A stretch of 64,000 nucleotides of DNA from Panacagrimonas sp965216845 (lineage in GTDB: Bacteria; Pseudomonadota; Gammaproteobacteria; Nevskiales; Nevskiaceae): contig OZ244200.1 of the NCBI GenBank assembly GCA_965216845.1, forward strand, positions 2,294,001 to 2,358,000. Direction: 5' to 3'. Positions within the stretch are counted from its first letter, which is position 1. Each line of letters begins with the position of its first letter. Of the stretch, positions 1 through 8,312 are shown one piece after another. The translations under genes were made by a program, and so were the position numbers. Below the pieces are notes generated by a model. It worked only from the letters and a program-made list of their open reading frames with translations, was not told where the DNA came from and did no database searches.

Positions 1-2768
1 AGCGCCAGCGGCACGCCGGTGAACACGATGAGCGCATCGCGGCCATTGCCGAAGGCGGCATAGAGCAGCGACAGGATCAGCAGCAGCGTGAGCGGCACGA
101 CCAGGCTCAGGCGCTGACTGGCGGAGATGAGTTGCTCAAAAGTACCGCCGTAATCCAGCCAGTAGCCGGCCGGCAGTTTCACTCCGCTGGCAATGACCTC
201 GCGGGCTTCTTCAACAAAACCGCCCAGGTCACGTCCCCGCACATTGGCGGTAACGAACACGCGCCGCTTGCCGTTTTCGCGGCTGATCTGGTTGGGTCCC
301 TGTTCGATGCTCACGCTCGCCACCGCGCCCAGCGGCACATGTTCCGGCGGGTTCATGGCCACGCCCAGGGCATCGGCATCACCGGCCACCGGCGCGTCGT
401 CGGCTGGCAGGGGAATCGGCAGGCGCTCCAGCAGCTTCGGGTCGACACGCAGCGATTCCGGCAGGCGCACCACCAGATCAAAGCGTCGGTCGCCTTCATA
501 GACCTGCCCGACGCTTTGGCCGCCCATGGCCACGCGCAGCACCTGTTGCAGGCTGTCCACGTCCAGCCCGTAGCGTGACAGGCGATCGCGATCCGGCGTG
601 ACGACCAGCATCGGCAGACCCGTGACCTGTTCGCTGCGCACATCGGCGGCGCCGTCGATGCCGCGCAGCACGCCTTCGATCTGCTCGCCGAGTTCGGCCA
701 GCCTGTCCAGGTCATCGCCGTAAACCTTCACCGCCACATCGGCGCGCACGCCGGAAATCAGCTCGTTGAAGCGCATCTGGATGGGCTGGGTGAACTCGTA
801 GTTATTGCCCGGCACCTGCTCAGCAATGGCCTTGGCATCGGCCACCATTGCGGCCTTGCTCTTGCTCGGATCTGGCCATTCGTCACGCGGTTTGAAGATC
901 AGAAAGGTATCGGCCACAGCTGGCGGCATGGGGTCATTGGCCACCTCGCCAGTGCCGATCTTGGAGAATACGCGCGCTACTTCCGGCATCGCGAGAAGCT
1001 TTTCTTCCAGCACTTTTTGCATCTGCACGGCCTGGCTCAGGCCGGTGCCGGGGATGCGCAGCGCATGCATGGCGATATCGCCTTCATCCAGATTGGGAAT
1101 GAACTCCGTACCCATGCGGCTGGCGGCCAGTAGCGACAACAGCACCAGTGCCGCCGCGCTGCCCACCATGCTCCAGCGCCAGCGCAACGCGAAGGTCAGC
1201 GCTGGCTGGTAGATGCCATGCAACCAGCGCACGATGCGCGGTTCATGCAGCGCCACCTTGCCGCGTACCAGGAGCGCGATGGCGGCGGGCACGAAAGTCA
1301 GCGACAGCAGCAGCGCCGAGGCCAGCGCCACCACCACGGTAAAGGCCATGGGGTGGAACATCTTGCCCTCGATGCCGGTGAGTGCGAATACCGGCAGGTA
1401 CACGACGAGAATAATCGTCACGGCGAAGACGCTGGGGCGGATCACTTCTGCGGTGGCATCGCGCACCACCTGCAGGCGTTCGCGCAGGTTCAGCGGCTGC
1501 TCTGCATCGCGATAGGCCAGTCCCAGTCGGCGCAGGCAGTTCTCCACGATAATCACCGCGCCGTCCACGATTAGCCCGAAGTCCAGCGCGCCCAGACTCA
1601 TCAGGTTGCCAGACACGCGCGACTGCACCATACCCGTCACGGTCATGAGCATGGACAGTGGAATCACCGCCGCGGTGACCAGCGCCGCACGGAAATTCCC
1701 CAGCATGGCGAACAGAACGACAATCACCAGCAGCGCGCCTTCTGTCAGGTTCTTGCGCACCGTGGCAATGGTCTTGTCGACCAATGTGGTGCGGTCATAA
1801 ACCGTGTCCAGCGACACACCGACGGGCAGCGAAGGCCGGATTTCCTCAATGCGCTGCGCCACGGCGCGGGACACTGCGCGGCTGTTCTCGCTCACCAGCA
1901 TGAAGGCCGTGCCCAGCACCACCTCCTTGCCGTTCTGGGTGGCGGCTCCGCTACGCGGTGCATGCGAAAGGTGAATGTCCGCCACCTCGTCCATCCGCAC
2001 CGGCACGCCATTGCGCTTACCGACCACGATGCGCTGGATATCGGCAATATCCTGTACCTGTCCGGGCGAACGAATCAGGTACTGCACACCATTGCGCTCG
2101 ATATAGCCGGCCCCGGTATTGCTGTTGTTGCTGGCCAACGCCTGCATCACATCGCGCAGACTCATGTCATAGGCCAGCAGGCGCTCGGGCCAGGGCGAGA
2201 CCTCAAAGGTCTTGCTGTAACCGCCGATGGTGTTGACCTCGACCACGCCAGCTGTCTGGCGCAACTGCGGCCGCACAATCCAGTCCTGAATCGTGCGCAG
2301 ATCCGTGGGCGTATAAACGGACGCCGGCCCGGCCGAGACGGTATACATATAAATTTCGCCCAGCCCGGTGGCAATCGGCCCCATACGCGGCTGGATCGTA
2401 GCGGGCAGCTCGGCGCGCACTTCGGCCAGCCGTTCGGCGACCAGTTGCCGGGCGAAGTAAATATCCGTGCCGTCCTTGAACACCACCGTGACCTGCGACA
2501 GGCCGTAACGCGAAATCGAGCGTGTGTAATCCAGACTGGGCAGTCCGGCCATGGCGGTTTCCACCGGAAAGGTCACGCGCTGTTCAGCCTCCAGCGGCGA
2601 ATAACCGGGCAGGTCGGTATTGATCTGCACCTGCACATTGGTGATGTCTGGCACCGCATCAATGGCCAAGCGTTGATAGTTGTACATACCCAGCGCAGCC
2701 AGCAGGCTGATGGCAAACAGCACCAGCACGCGGTTCTCGATGGAAAACCGGATGATTCTTTCAAGCAT
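1..2768 (-). CDS. czcA: Heavy-metal efflux RND pump, CzcA type (3' end outside window)
   Basis: Inner-membrane proton-driven pump subunit of a tripartite divalent-metal exporter. The minus-strand frame is open from the ATG at 2768 to the window edge, giving 922 residues; the family is usually about 1,040, so the C-terminus is missing only because the window ends. Seen: an N-terminal membrane segment (about 12-29), the RND porter region, and the transmembrane-4 signature DFGLIVDGAVIIVEN with D396, D402 and E409, the Asp/Asp/Glu pattern of CzcA-type (Zn/Co/Cd) rather than CusA-type (Cu/Ag) pumps. It lies 11 bases after czcB in the order czcC-czcB-czcA. Metal specificity is inferred from that signature only. 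The frame had to be read directly from the sequence because it has no stop inside the window. Confidence 0.93.
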   Translation of the reverse strand, partial: MLERIIRFSIENRVLVLFAISLLAALGMYNYQRLAIDAVPDITNVQVQINTDLPGYSPLEAEQRVTFPVETAMAGLPSLDYTRSISRYGLSQVTVVFKDGTDIYFARQLVAERLAEVRAELPATIQPRMGPIATGLGEIYMYTVSAGPASVYTPTDLRTIQDWIVRPQLRQTAGVVEVNTIGGYSKTFEVSPWPERLLAYDMSLRDVMQALASNNSNTGAGYIERNGVQYLIRSPGQVQDIADIQRIVVGKRNGVPVRMDEVADIHLSHAPRSGAATQNGKEVVLGTAFMLVSENSRAVSRAVAQRIEEIRPSLPVGVSLDTVYDRTTLVDKTIATVRKNLTEGALLVIVVLFAMLGNFRAALVTAAVIPLSMLMTVTGMVQSRVSGNLMSLGALDFGLIVDGAVIIVENCLRRLGLAYRDAEQPLNLRERLQVVRDATAEVIRPSVFAVTIILVVYLPVFALTGIEGKMFHPMAFTVVVALASALLLSLTFVPAAIALLVRGKVALHEPRIVRWLHGIYQPALTFALRWRWSMVGSAAALVLLSLLAASRMGTEFIPNLDEGDIAMHALRIPGTGLSQAVQMQKVLEEKLLAMPEVARVFSKIGTGEVANDPMPPAVADTFLIFKPRDEWPDPSKSKAAMVADAKAIAEQVPGNNYEFTQPIQMRFNELISGVRADVAVKVYGDDLDRLAELGEQIEGVLRGIDGAADVRSEQVTGLPMLVVTPDRDRLSRYGLDVDSLQQVLRVAMGGQSVGQVYEGDRRFDLVVRLPESLRVDPKLLERLPIPLPADDAPVAGDADALGVAMNPPEHVPLGAVASVSIEQGPNQISRENGKRRVFVTANVRGRDLGGFVEEAREVIASGVKLPAGYWLDYGGTFEQLISASQRLSLVVPLTLLLILSLLYAAFGNGRDALIVFTGVPLA

Positions 2769-2779
2769 GGTTCGTAGCC

Positions 2780-3748
2780 TTAATGATGGTGGCCAGCGCC
2801 AGACTTTTCGATGTCGGCCTTGAGCAGATAACTGTTGCCCGTTACGTAGGGCGCGCCGGCTTCAAGCCCCGACAGCACCTGCACGTACTGCGCATCGCGC
2901 GCGCCCAGTTCGAGCGGCCGGGCGATGTATTCATCGCCGCGTTTTTCGAACACCACGGGCGCGTCGTCCAGGGTTTGCAGGGCCGGCAGACGCACCGCAA
3001 GCGGCACTTGTTTCGCCCCCGTCACCACATCGGCCTTCACGTACTGGCCGGGGCGCAGCACGCCATCCGGGTTCGGCACGATGACGCGGGCGCGTACCGA
3101 CTGCGCCCCGTGGATCGCCAGCGGCGACATGCGATCGATGGCGCCCTCGGCCAGCGTTTCGTCATGCAGGCCACGAATGGTAACGGTCTGGCCAACGCGG
3201 ATATCCGGCAGGTCGTGATCGAAGACATCCAGCTCCACCCACAGCTCGGACAGGTCGGCAATCACGAACAGTGGCTCGTCACCGGTGACCTCTCCGACCT
3301 GGGCATTGCGCGTGACCACCCAGCCGCCAATCGGCGCGCGCAGGCTATAGCGCTGCAGGCTGTCGTTGCTTTGCACCCGAGCCAGCACCTGGTCCTTGTC
3401 GACCACATCCCAGGGCCGCGCCTCGACGGCCTGGATCAGGCCGGCATAACGCGGCCGCACACGGGCCACGCGGGCCGGATCGGTATGCACACGGCCGGTC
3501 AGTTCGTGAGTTTGCCGTAACAGTCGCGGGCCGGCCGTGTCGATCTTGATGCCCATATCAATGGCGACCGCGTCAGCGATGCGGGTCTGCTCGTGCTCGC
3601 CCTCGGCGTGACTGTCTGCATGGCCGCCTTCGCTGCCGTGCGCGTCGGGCGCATGGCCATGTTCGTCATGCGCATGGCCCTCGTGCCCGCTCTGTCCACA
3701 GGCGCTCAGCACGAGTACCAAAAGTAAAACGGTGCATTGGAGTTTCAT
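2780..3748 (-). CDS. czcB: Periplasmic adaptor of RND metal efflux, CzcB type, short
   Basis: Membrane-fusion (adaptor) subunit joining the CzcA pump to the CzcC channel. 322 residues. A lipoprotein signal ends LSAC with the lipidated Cys at 17. A His-rich stretch at about 22-54 carries repeated HGH, HEH and HAH motifs and probably binds metal in the periplasm. The two halves of the lipoyl/barrel-sandwich domain (VRPRYAGLIQAV and LRAPIGGWV) are separated by only about 30 residues, so the alpha-helical hairpin that most adaptors insert there appears absent, which explains the short length (usual about 380-420). The start overlaps the czcC stop by 4 bases. The family call is firm; lack of the hairpin is read from spacing alone. 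Confidence 0.9.
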   Translation of the reverse strand: MKLQCTVLLLVLVLSACGQSGHEGHAHDEHGHAPDAHGSEGGHADSHAEGEHEQTRIADAVAIDMGIKIDTAGPRLLRQTHELTGRVHTDPARVARVRPRYAGLIQAVEARPWDVVDKDQVLARVQSNDSLQRYSLRAPIGGWVVTRNAQVGEVTGDEPLFVIADLSELWVELDVFDHDLPDIRVGQTVTIRGLHDETLAEGAIDRMSPLAIHGAQSVRARVIVPNPDGVLRPGQYVKADVVTGAKQVPLAVRLPALQTLDDAPVVFEKRGDEYIARPLELGARDAQYVQVLSGLEAGAPYVTGNSYLLKADIEKSGAGHHH

Positions 3749-5007
3749 GATGCAGGTTCCCTGACCACCGGCTCACCGAGCAGGCGTTCGATTTCAATCA
3801 GCGTGCGATGAAAGCCGGCGGCAGCCTGCAGGCGGCGCCGGGCGAGGTTCAGCGCATCGGCCTGTGCGGCGTTGAGTTCCAGCAGGCTGTAACGGCCGTG
3901 CCGGTAGCCGGCTTCGGTGGCCCTGACCACCGCATCGACCTCGGCCTGCAGGCGGTCTCGCAGCATTTCGACTTGGCTGCGGTAGGCGGCCAGCCGTGCC
4001 CAGGCGTCGTAAACGAGGGCCTTTACCTTCAGCGTCGCTGCTTCGTGTTGCGCCTCACTGACCTGCTGCTTGCCAGCCGCCAGCAGGCGCGCGGGTTCGG
4101 CCCGGTGGCCGCTGCCCAGCGGCAGTGTTACCCCGACCATCAGCGCTTCATCACCACTGCCACGGAAGTGGCGAATCCCGCCAGACAGCGTCAGATCGGT
4201 TTGTGCGGCAGCCTGCGTCAGGCGCAGTTCGGCCTCGATGATCCGCAGGCGCGCATCAGCCGATTGCACGGCGGCTACCTGTGAGGCTCGTACCAGTAGT
4301 TCCGTCAGCGGCACCAGTGCCGGCAAGGCCAGTGGGCTGGCCCTTACCGTCGGCAGCGATTCGGGCTGCCCCAGGGCCAATGCCAACAGACGACCCGCAG
4401 CATCGAGGCGTTGCCTTGCCAGCTTCACACCCAGCTCGGCCTGTTGCTCGCGCAGCCGGGCGCGCTGCAGTTCCGTGGCAGGGGCCGCACCCGCATCGGC
4501 GCGTCGCTGGCTGGCCTTGCGGGTTGCGCGGATCAGGTCACGCCATTTTTCCGCCTGGACCAGTTCGGCCTGTGCAATGACCGCGTCGATAAAGCGCTGG
4601 GCGGTATCGGCCAGGATGTCGCGGCGCTGCTGGGCCAGTTCAACCCGGCGAAGTTCGTTCTGCGAACCCGCCAGGCCGGCACGCGCTTCTGCCTTGCCGC
4701 CGCGTTGCAGCACTTTGGCCAGGCTCAGCGTCACTTCGGCGCCATCAAAGCCGCGCAGCGTATCGCTGCCGGCAAAGTTTTCCACCTCCACGCCCAGTGT
4801 CACGGGCGGTGGCTGCGCCGCAAGGGTCACGCGCTGACCGAGCATGTCCTGCTCAGCTTCAATCGCCTTGAGGGCGGGATGCTGACGACGCGTGGCGTCC
4901 AGCGCCTGGGCCAGAGTCAGGGATTCAGCAGGGTCGGCAACAGGCTTGGCCATTGCCATGAGCGGCAGGAGCAGCACAGCCCCTGCCAGCAACAGATGTC
5001 GGAACAT
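3745..5007 (-). CDS. czcC: Outer-membrane factor of RND metal efflux, CzcC (TolC family)
   Basis: Outer-membrane channel subunit of the metal exporter. 420 residues, normal for the family. A signal peptide (about 1-20, ending MAMAK) is followed by the two-fold repeated, Ala/Leu/Gln-rich helical pattern of TolC-family proteins, with an LALGQP-type turn near the middle and LLGEP near the end. The start at 5007 is preceded by a GGAGAA ribosome site. It overlaps czcB by 4 bases, so the two are translationally coupled. It is the first large gene of the minus-strand operon czcC-czcB-czcA. Confidence 0.92.
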   Translation of the reverse strand: MFRHLLLAGAVLLLPLMAMAKPVADPAESLTLAQALDATRRQHPALKAIEAEQDMLGQRVTLAAQPPPVTLGVEVENFAGSDTLRGFDGAEVTLSLAKVLQRGGKAEARAGLAGSQNELRRVELAQQRRDILADTAQRFIDAVIAQAELVQAEKWRDLIRATRKASQRRADAGAAPATELQRARLREQQAELGVKLARQRLDAAGRLLALALGQPESLPTVRASPLALPALVPLTELLVRASQVAAVQSADARLRIIEAELRLTQAAAQTDLTLSGGIRHFRGSGDEALMVGVTLPLGSGHRAEPARLLAAGKQQVSEAQHEAATLKVKALVYDAWARLAAYRSQVEMLRDRLQAEVDAVVRATEAGYRHGRYSLLELNAAQADALNLARRRLQAAAGFHRTLIEIERLLGEPVVREPAS

Positions 5008-5064
5008 CGAATTCTCCAGATAGACAAGACCTGCCGTGGGAACACGGCAATACGGAACTGGAGA

Positions 5065-5424
5065 TCAGACGATGGGTGGCCGGAGCAGCTTTTCCTGTGA
5101 GCGGATCGGGCTGTGCGGATGAAACTGCTCAAGCCGGGGTGCGGCAACTGCCATCAGATGCACGTCAACACTCAGCGGCATCGCGGCAACATGGCAGCCG
5201 CAGGCATGCAGATGCAGTTCATGCTCACTGCCATCCTCGCCCTGGTGTTGCGTGTCCTGCAGCACCAGCAGATGGTCCTGCATTTCCACATAACCCGCTT
5301 CGGGTTCCTGATCGCTGTGATCATGCACCTGCGGCGTGGCCGCACAGAACTGCGACCACAGCAACACCAGCAGCAGCAGGCTATTGAGTAACTTGTGGGA
5401 GCGTTGGTATCGAATGCTGCGCAA
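5065..5424 (-). CDS. Small exported His/Cys-containing metal-resistance protein (CzcI/CopL-like)
   Basis: 119 residues with a TTG start at 5424, the only plausible start codon before the signal peptide; the frame is closed upstream by a TGA. An N-terminal signal peptide (about 10-30) precedes a His/Cys-containing stretch (HLHACGCH) and a C-terminus ending RPPIV. Small secreted proteins of this layout commonly head czcCBA operons and are annotated CzcI or CopL/DUF2946-like; their exact role (metal sensing or buffering) is not settled. It lies 57 bases upstream of czcC on the same strand and is probably co-transcribed. The family call is by length, composition and position, not by a diagnostic motif. 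Confidence 0.6.
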   Translation of the reverse strand: MRSIRYQRSHKLLNSLLLLVLLWSQFCAATPQVHDHSDQEPEAGYVEMQDHLLVLQDTQHQGEDGSEHELHLHACGCHVAAMPLSVDVHLMAVAAPRLEQFHPHSPIRSQEKLLRPPIV

Positions 5425-5515
5425 GAGGCCAAGAACTGTTGGTCAGCGACGACTTACTCTAAGCCAAATGCGCAGAGCTTGCGATGGCGGTGTTGGCTGG
5501 CTCCCTGAACAGGCC

Positions 5516-5547
5516 TTGACCCTGAAGCAAACTCCAGGGTTTATGCT
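5516..5547 (+). promoter_or_regulatory. MerR-family operator/promoter for copAB
   Basis: A -35 box TTGACC (5516-5521) and a -10 box TATGCT (5542-5547) are separated by 20 bases, the over-long spacing typical of MerR-family promoters. The spacer holds an imperfect dyad (5519-5540) with half-sites ACCCTGAAG and CTCCAGGGT. ACCCT...AGGGT half-sites resemble those of ZntR/CadR/PbrR more than CueR (ACCTTCC). The expected transcription start is about 5553-5555, on the copA ATG. No merR-like gene is seen in the window, so the regulator must be encoded elsewhere. Confidence 0.8.
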
Positions 5548-5554
5548 GCTGCAC

Positions 5555-7288
5555 ATGAACAGAGCAACACCGCTAAGTCGCAGACAATTTGTACAGAGCA
5601 TGAGCGCAGCCGGACTAACCACGGGCCTGTGGCTGCCGGCCTGGGGAGCCAGCAAAGCACGCAGACAAACCCTGCGCGGCACCGAGTTTGATCTGACCAT
5701 CGGCGAAACGCCGGTGAACTTCACTGGCGCGCCGCGCATGGGCATCACCATTAATGGCTCGTTGCCCGCGCCCACCCTGGTATGGCGCGAAGGCGATACG
5801 GTGACGCTGCGCGTGCGCAACACACTGGCTGTGACCAGTTCCATCCACTGGCACGGCATCCTGCTGCCAGCGAATATGGATGGTGTGCCGGGCCTGTCCT
5901 TCAAAGGCATCGCGCCGGGCGAGACCTTTACTTATCGCTTCAAGGTGAAGCAAAGCGGCACTTACTGGTATCACAGCCATTCGATGTTTCAGGAGCAACA
6001 GGGCCTGTACGGAGCGATCATTGTGCAGCCGCGTGATGCCGACCCGGTGGGCGATGACCGCGAGCATGTGGTGATGCTGTCGGACTGGACCGACGAAGAC
6101 CCGTCGCGTGTGTTCGAGAAGCTGAAGAAGCAATCCGACTATTACAACTTCAACCAGCAAACGCTGGGCGATCTGTGGCGGGATATTCAGCGCAAAGGCT
6201 TTAAGCCCAGCCTGGCCGAACGTTTGGCCTGGGGCGAGATGCGCATGATGCCCACCGACCTGGCCGATGTCTCCGGCTATACCTATCGCTATTTAATGAA
6301 CGGCGCCACGCCCGCCGGCAACTGGACGGGCCTGTTTAGTAAAGACGAGAAAGTCCGCCTGCGCTTTATCAATGCCGCCGCCATGAGCTTTTTCGACGTG
6401 CGCATTCCGGGACTGAAAATGACGGTGGTGGCCGCCGATGGACAGAACATCCACCCAGTCACCGTGGATGAATTCCGCATCGGCGTGGCCGAGACCTATG
6501 ACGTGGTCGTACAGCCTGCTGATGAGCCTTACACGATCTTCGCCCAGTCGCAGGATCGCAGCGGTTATGCGCGCGGTACGCTAACGCCACGCGCCGGACT
6601 CATCGCGCCGGTGCCTGAACCCGATCCCCGTCCCCTGCTCAGTATGGACGACATGGGCCATACGCCCATGCACATGAACAAGTCGGGCCACGGCGGCATG
6701 GCGGGTATGGATCACAGCGCCATGGGCCATCACGGCATGCAGCATGGCGACGGCCTGTCACATCCTGCCAGCGAAACAAACAATCCCGCCGTGGACATGC
6801 AAACCATGGCGCCCACACCGCGCCTGGATGACCCCGGCATCGGCCTGCGTGACAACGGCCGCCGTGTACTCACCTACGCCGACATGCACAGCCTGTTCGA
6901 TGATCCGGATGGTCGTGATCCCGGCCGTGAAATCACCCTGCACCTCACCGGCCACATGGAGCGTTACAGCTGGGGCTTCGACGGCATCAAGTTTGCCGAT
7001 GCCGAACCGCTGCGCCTGCGCTACGGCGAGCGGCTACGCATCACGCTGGTGAACGACACCATGATGGAGCACCCCATCCATCTGCATGGCGTGTGGAGCG
7101 ATCTGGAAGACGAACACGGCAACTTCCTGGTACGCAAACACACCGTCAACATGCCGCCGGGCACGAAACGCAGTTATCGCGTGCGCGCCGATGCACTGGG
7201 CCGCTGGGCCTACCACTGCCACCTGCTGTTCCATATGGAAGCCGGCATGTTCCGCGAAGTGCGGATTGAAGAAGGTGGCCAGGCATGA
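5555..7288 (+). CDS. copA: Multicopper oxidase, CopA family copper resistance protein
   Basis: Periplasmic multicopper oxidase that detoxifies Cu(I). 577 residues from the ATG at 5555. This start puts a twin-arginine signal (SRRQFVQSM) near residue 9. An in-frame ATG at 5543 lies inside the -10 box and is unlikely to be used. All copper-site motifs are visible: HWHG, WYHSH, HPIHLHG and the C-terminal HCHLLFHMEAGM (type 1/2/3 sites). A Met/His-rich segment (about 365-405, repeated MDHSAMGHH-like units) probably collects copper. It overlaps copB by 4 bases (ATGA). The MerR-type promoter immediately upstream suggests metal induction and an almost leaderless mRNA. Confidence 0.93.
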   Translation: MNRATPLSRRQFVQSMSAAGLTTGLWLPAWGASKARRQTLRGTEFDLTIGETPVNFTGAPRMGITINGSLPAPTLVWREGDTVTLRVRNTLAVTSSIHWHGILLPANMDGVPGLSFKGIAPGETFTYRFKVKQSGTYWYHSHSMFQEQQGLYGAIIVQPRDADPVGDDREHVVMLSDWTDEDPSRVFEKLKKQSDYYNFNQQTLGDLWRDIQRKGFKPSLAERLAWGEMRMMPTDLADVSGYTYRYLMNGATPAGNWTGLFSKDEKVRLRFINAAAMSFFDVRIPGLKMTVVAADGQNIHPVTVDEFRIGVAETYDVVVQPADEPYTIFAQSQDRSGYARGTLTPRAGLIAPVPEPDPRPLLSMDDMGHTPMHMNKSGHGGMAGMDHSAMGHHGMQHGDGLSHPASETNNPAVDMQTMAPTPRLDDPGIGLRDNGRRVLTYADMHSLFDDPDGRDPGREITLHLTGHMERYSWGFDGIKFADAEPLRLRYGERLRITLVNDTMMEHPIHLHGVWSDLEDEHGNFLVRKHTVNMPPGTKRSYRVRADALGRWAYHCHLLFHMEAGMFREVRIEEGGQA

Positions 7289-8235
7289 GCATCGGCGCAG
7301 CGTGCTTCGACGGGCTCAGCACGAACGGCTCACAGCTTAACGTTCCGTTCGCCCTGAGCCTGTCGAAGGGCGCTCTCCCGAATAGAAAACCCGGATTCCC
7401 AAAGCTACGGTGCCTCTTTGTTCTAGCCCTGATGGCCATATCCAGTCCATCTGCTATGGCCATGGAAGACCACAGCCAGCATCGCGGCATGATGCACACA
7501 GCCAAGGAGGAGCAACCCACAACAGCAATGCCAGAACCCACCGACGAAGAGCGCGCCGCCGCCTTTCCGGACCTCGGTGGCATGGACCTGCGCCAGATGA
7601 TGGATACACCGATCATGGTCTACGCCCTGCTGGATCAGTTCGAATGGGTGGATACCGAGGCAGGCTCGGCACTGGCCTTCGAGGCACAGGGCTGGCTCGG
7701 GAATGACGCGCACCGCCTGTGGCTGCGCAGCGAAGGCGAGCGTGCCGACGGCGAAACCGAACACGCCGAATTACAGATGCTTTACGGCCAGCCAATGAAC
7801 CGCTGGTGGGACTGGGTAGCGGGCGTCCGGCATGACTTTGCCCCAAGCGATGCGCAAAGCTGGCTGGCCGCCGGCCTGCAAGGCCTGGCACCCTACTGGT
7901 TCGAAACCGAGGCCACGCTGTTCCTGGGCGAAGGCGGCCAGAGTGGTCTGCGGTTGGAAGTGGAATACGAACTGCTACTCAGCCAGCAACTTGTGCTGCA
8001 GCCGCTGCTGGAACTGAATATCCATGGCCAGGATGACGCCGAACGCGGTATCGGCTCGGGCCTGTCCAGCGCCGAAACAGGCTTGCGCCTGCGCTATGAA
8101 ATCCGCCGCGAAATCGCGCCCTATATCGGCCTGCGCTGGGAACGCGCCTATGGTGAAACCGCCCACCTGGCCCGCCAGCATGGCGAATTTACTGAAGATA
8201 CCGCTCTGGTCGCGGGGATCCGACTCTGGTACTGA
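7285..8235 (+). CDS. copB: Copper resistance protein CopB, outer membrane
   Basis: 316 residues. The start at 7285 overlaps the copA stop (ATGA). The conserved CopB barrel begins at about residue 90 (MMDTPIMVYALLDQFEW) and ends with an aromatic residue (GIRLWY), as outer-membrane barrels do. A signal peptide (LFVLALMAISSPSAMA, about 44-59) is preceded by an unusual 40-residue leader, most of which is encoded by a palindromic repeat inserted in frame (7303-7372). A His/Met-rich segment HSQHRGMMH follows the signal. No better start codon exists downstream of the repeat before the signal core, so translation probably runs through it. Partner of CopA in copper tolerance. Confidence 0.88.
   Translation: MSIGAACFDGLSTNGSQLNVPFALSLSKGALPNRKPGFPKLRCLFVLALMAISSPSAMAMEDHSQHRGMMHTAKEEQPTTAMPEPTDEERAAAFPDLGGMDLRQMMDTPIMVYALLDQFEWVDTEAGSALAFEAQGWLGNDAHRLWLRSEGERADGETEHAELQMLYGQPMNRWWDWVAGVRHDFAPSDAQSWLAAGLQGLAPYWFETEATLFLGEGGQSGLRLEVEYELLLSQQLVLQPLLELNIHGQDDAERGIGSGLSSAETGLRLRYEIRREIAPYIGLRWERAYGETAHLARQHGEFTEDTALVAGIRLWY
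7303..7372. repeat. REP-like inverted repeat inside copB 5' end
   Basis: Two arms face each other: about 7305-7328 (CTTCGACGGGCTCAGC followed by ACGAACGG) and 7345-7368, whose reverse complement matches the first arm at about 21 of 24 bases. This is the widespread proteobacterial palindrome that encodes FDGLSTNG or FALSLSKG when translated. It usually sits between genes, but here it lies in frame within copB. Confidence 0.82.
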
Positions 8236-8238
8236 TTG

Positions 8239-8270
8239 CCGTCTGGATCACTGCGAACGCAGGCAGACGG
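8239..8270. other. Stem-loop between copB and lpdA
   Basis: An outer 7-base stem CCGTCTG/CAGACGG encloses an inner 5-base stem CTGCG/CGCAG with a two-base AA loop, starting 3 bases after the copB stop. There is no T-run after it, so it is not a classic terminator; it may stabilise the copAB 3' end. A TACAAT-like -10 follows directly at about 8272, possibly for lpdA, but no good -35 was seen. Confidence 0.4.
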
Positions 8271-8312
8271 TTACAATGCGCCACCAACAAATCACAGCGC
8301 GATCGGAGCTTC

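Noticed and set aside
5336..5554. 73-residue extension upstream of CopA
   Set aside because: It would span the MerR-type promoter and overlap the divergent leader gene; it pushes the Tat signal far from the N-terminus.
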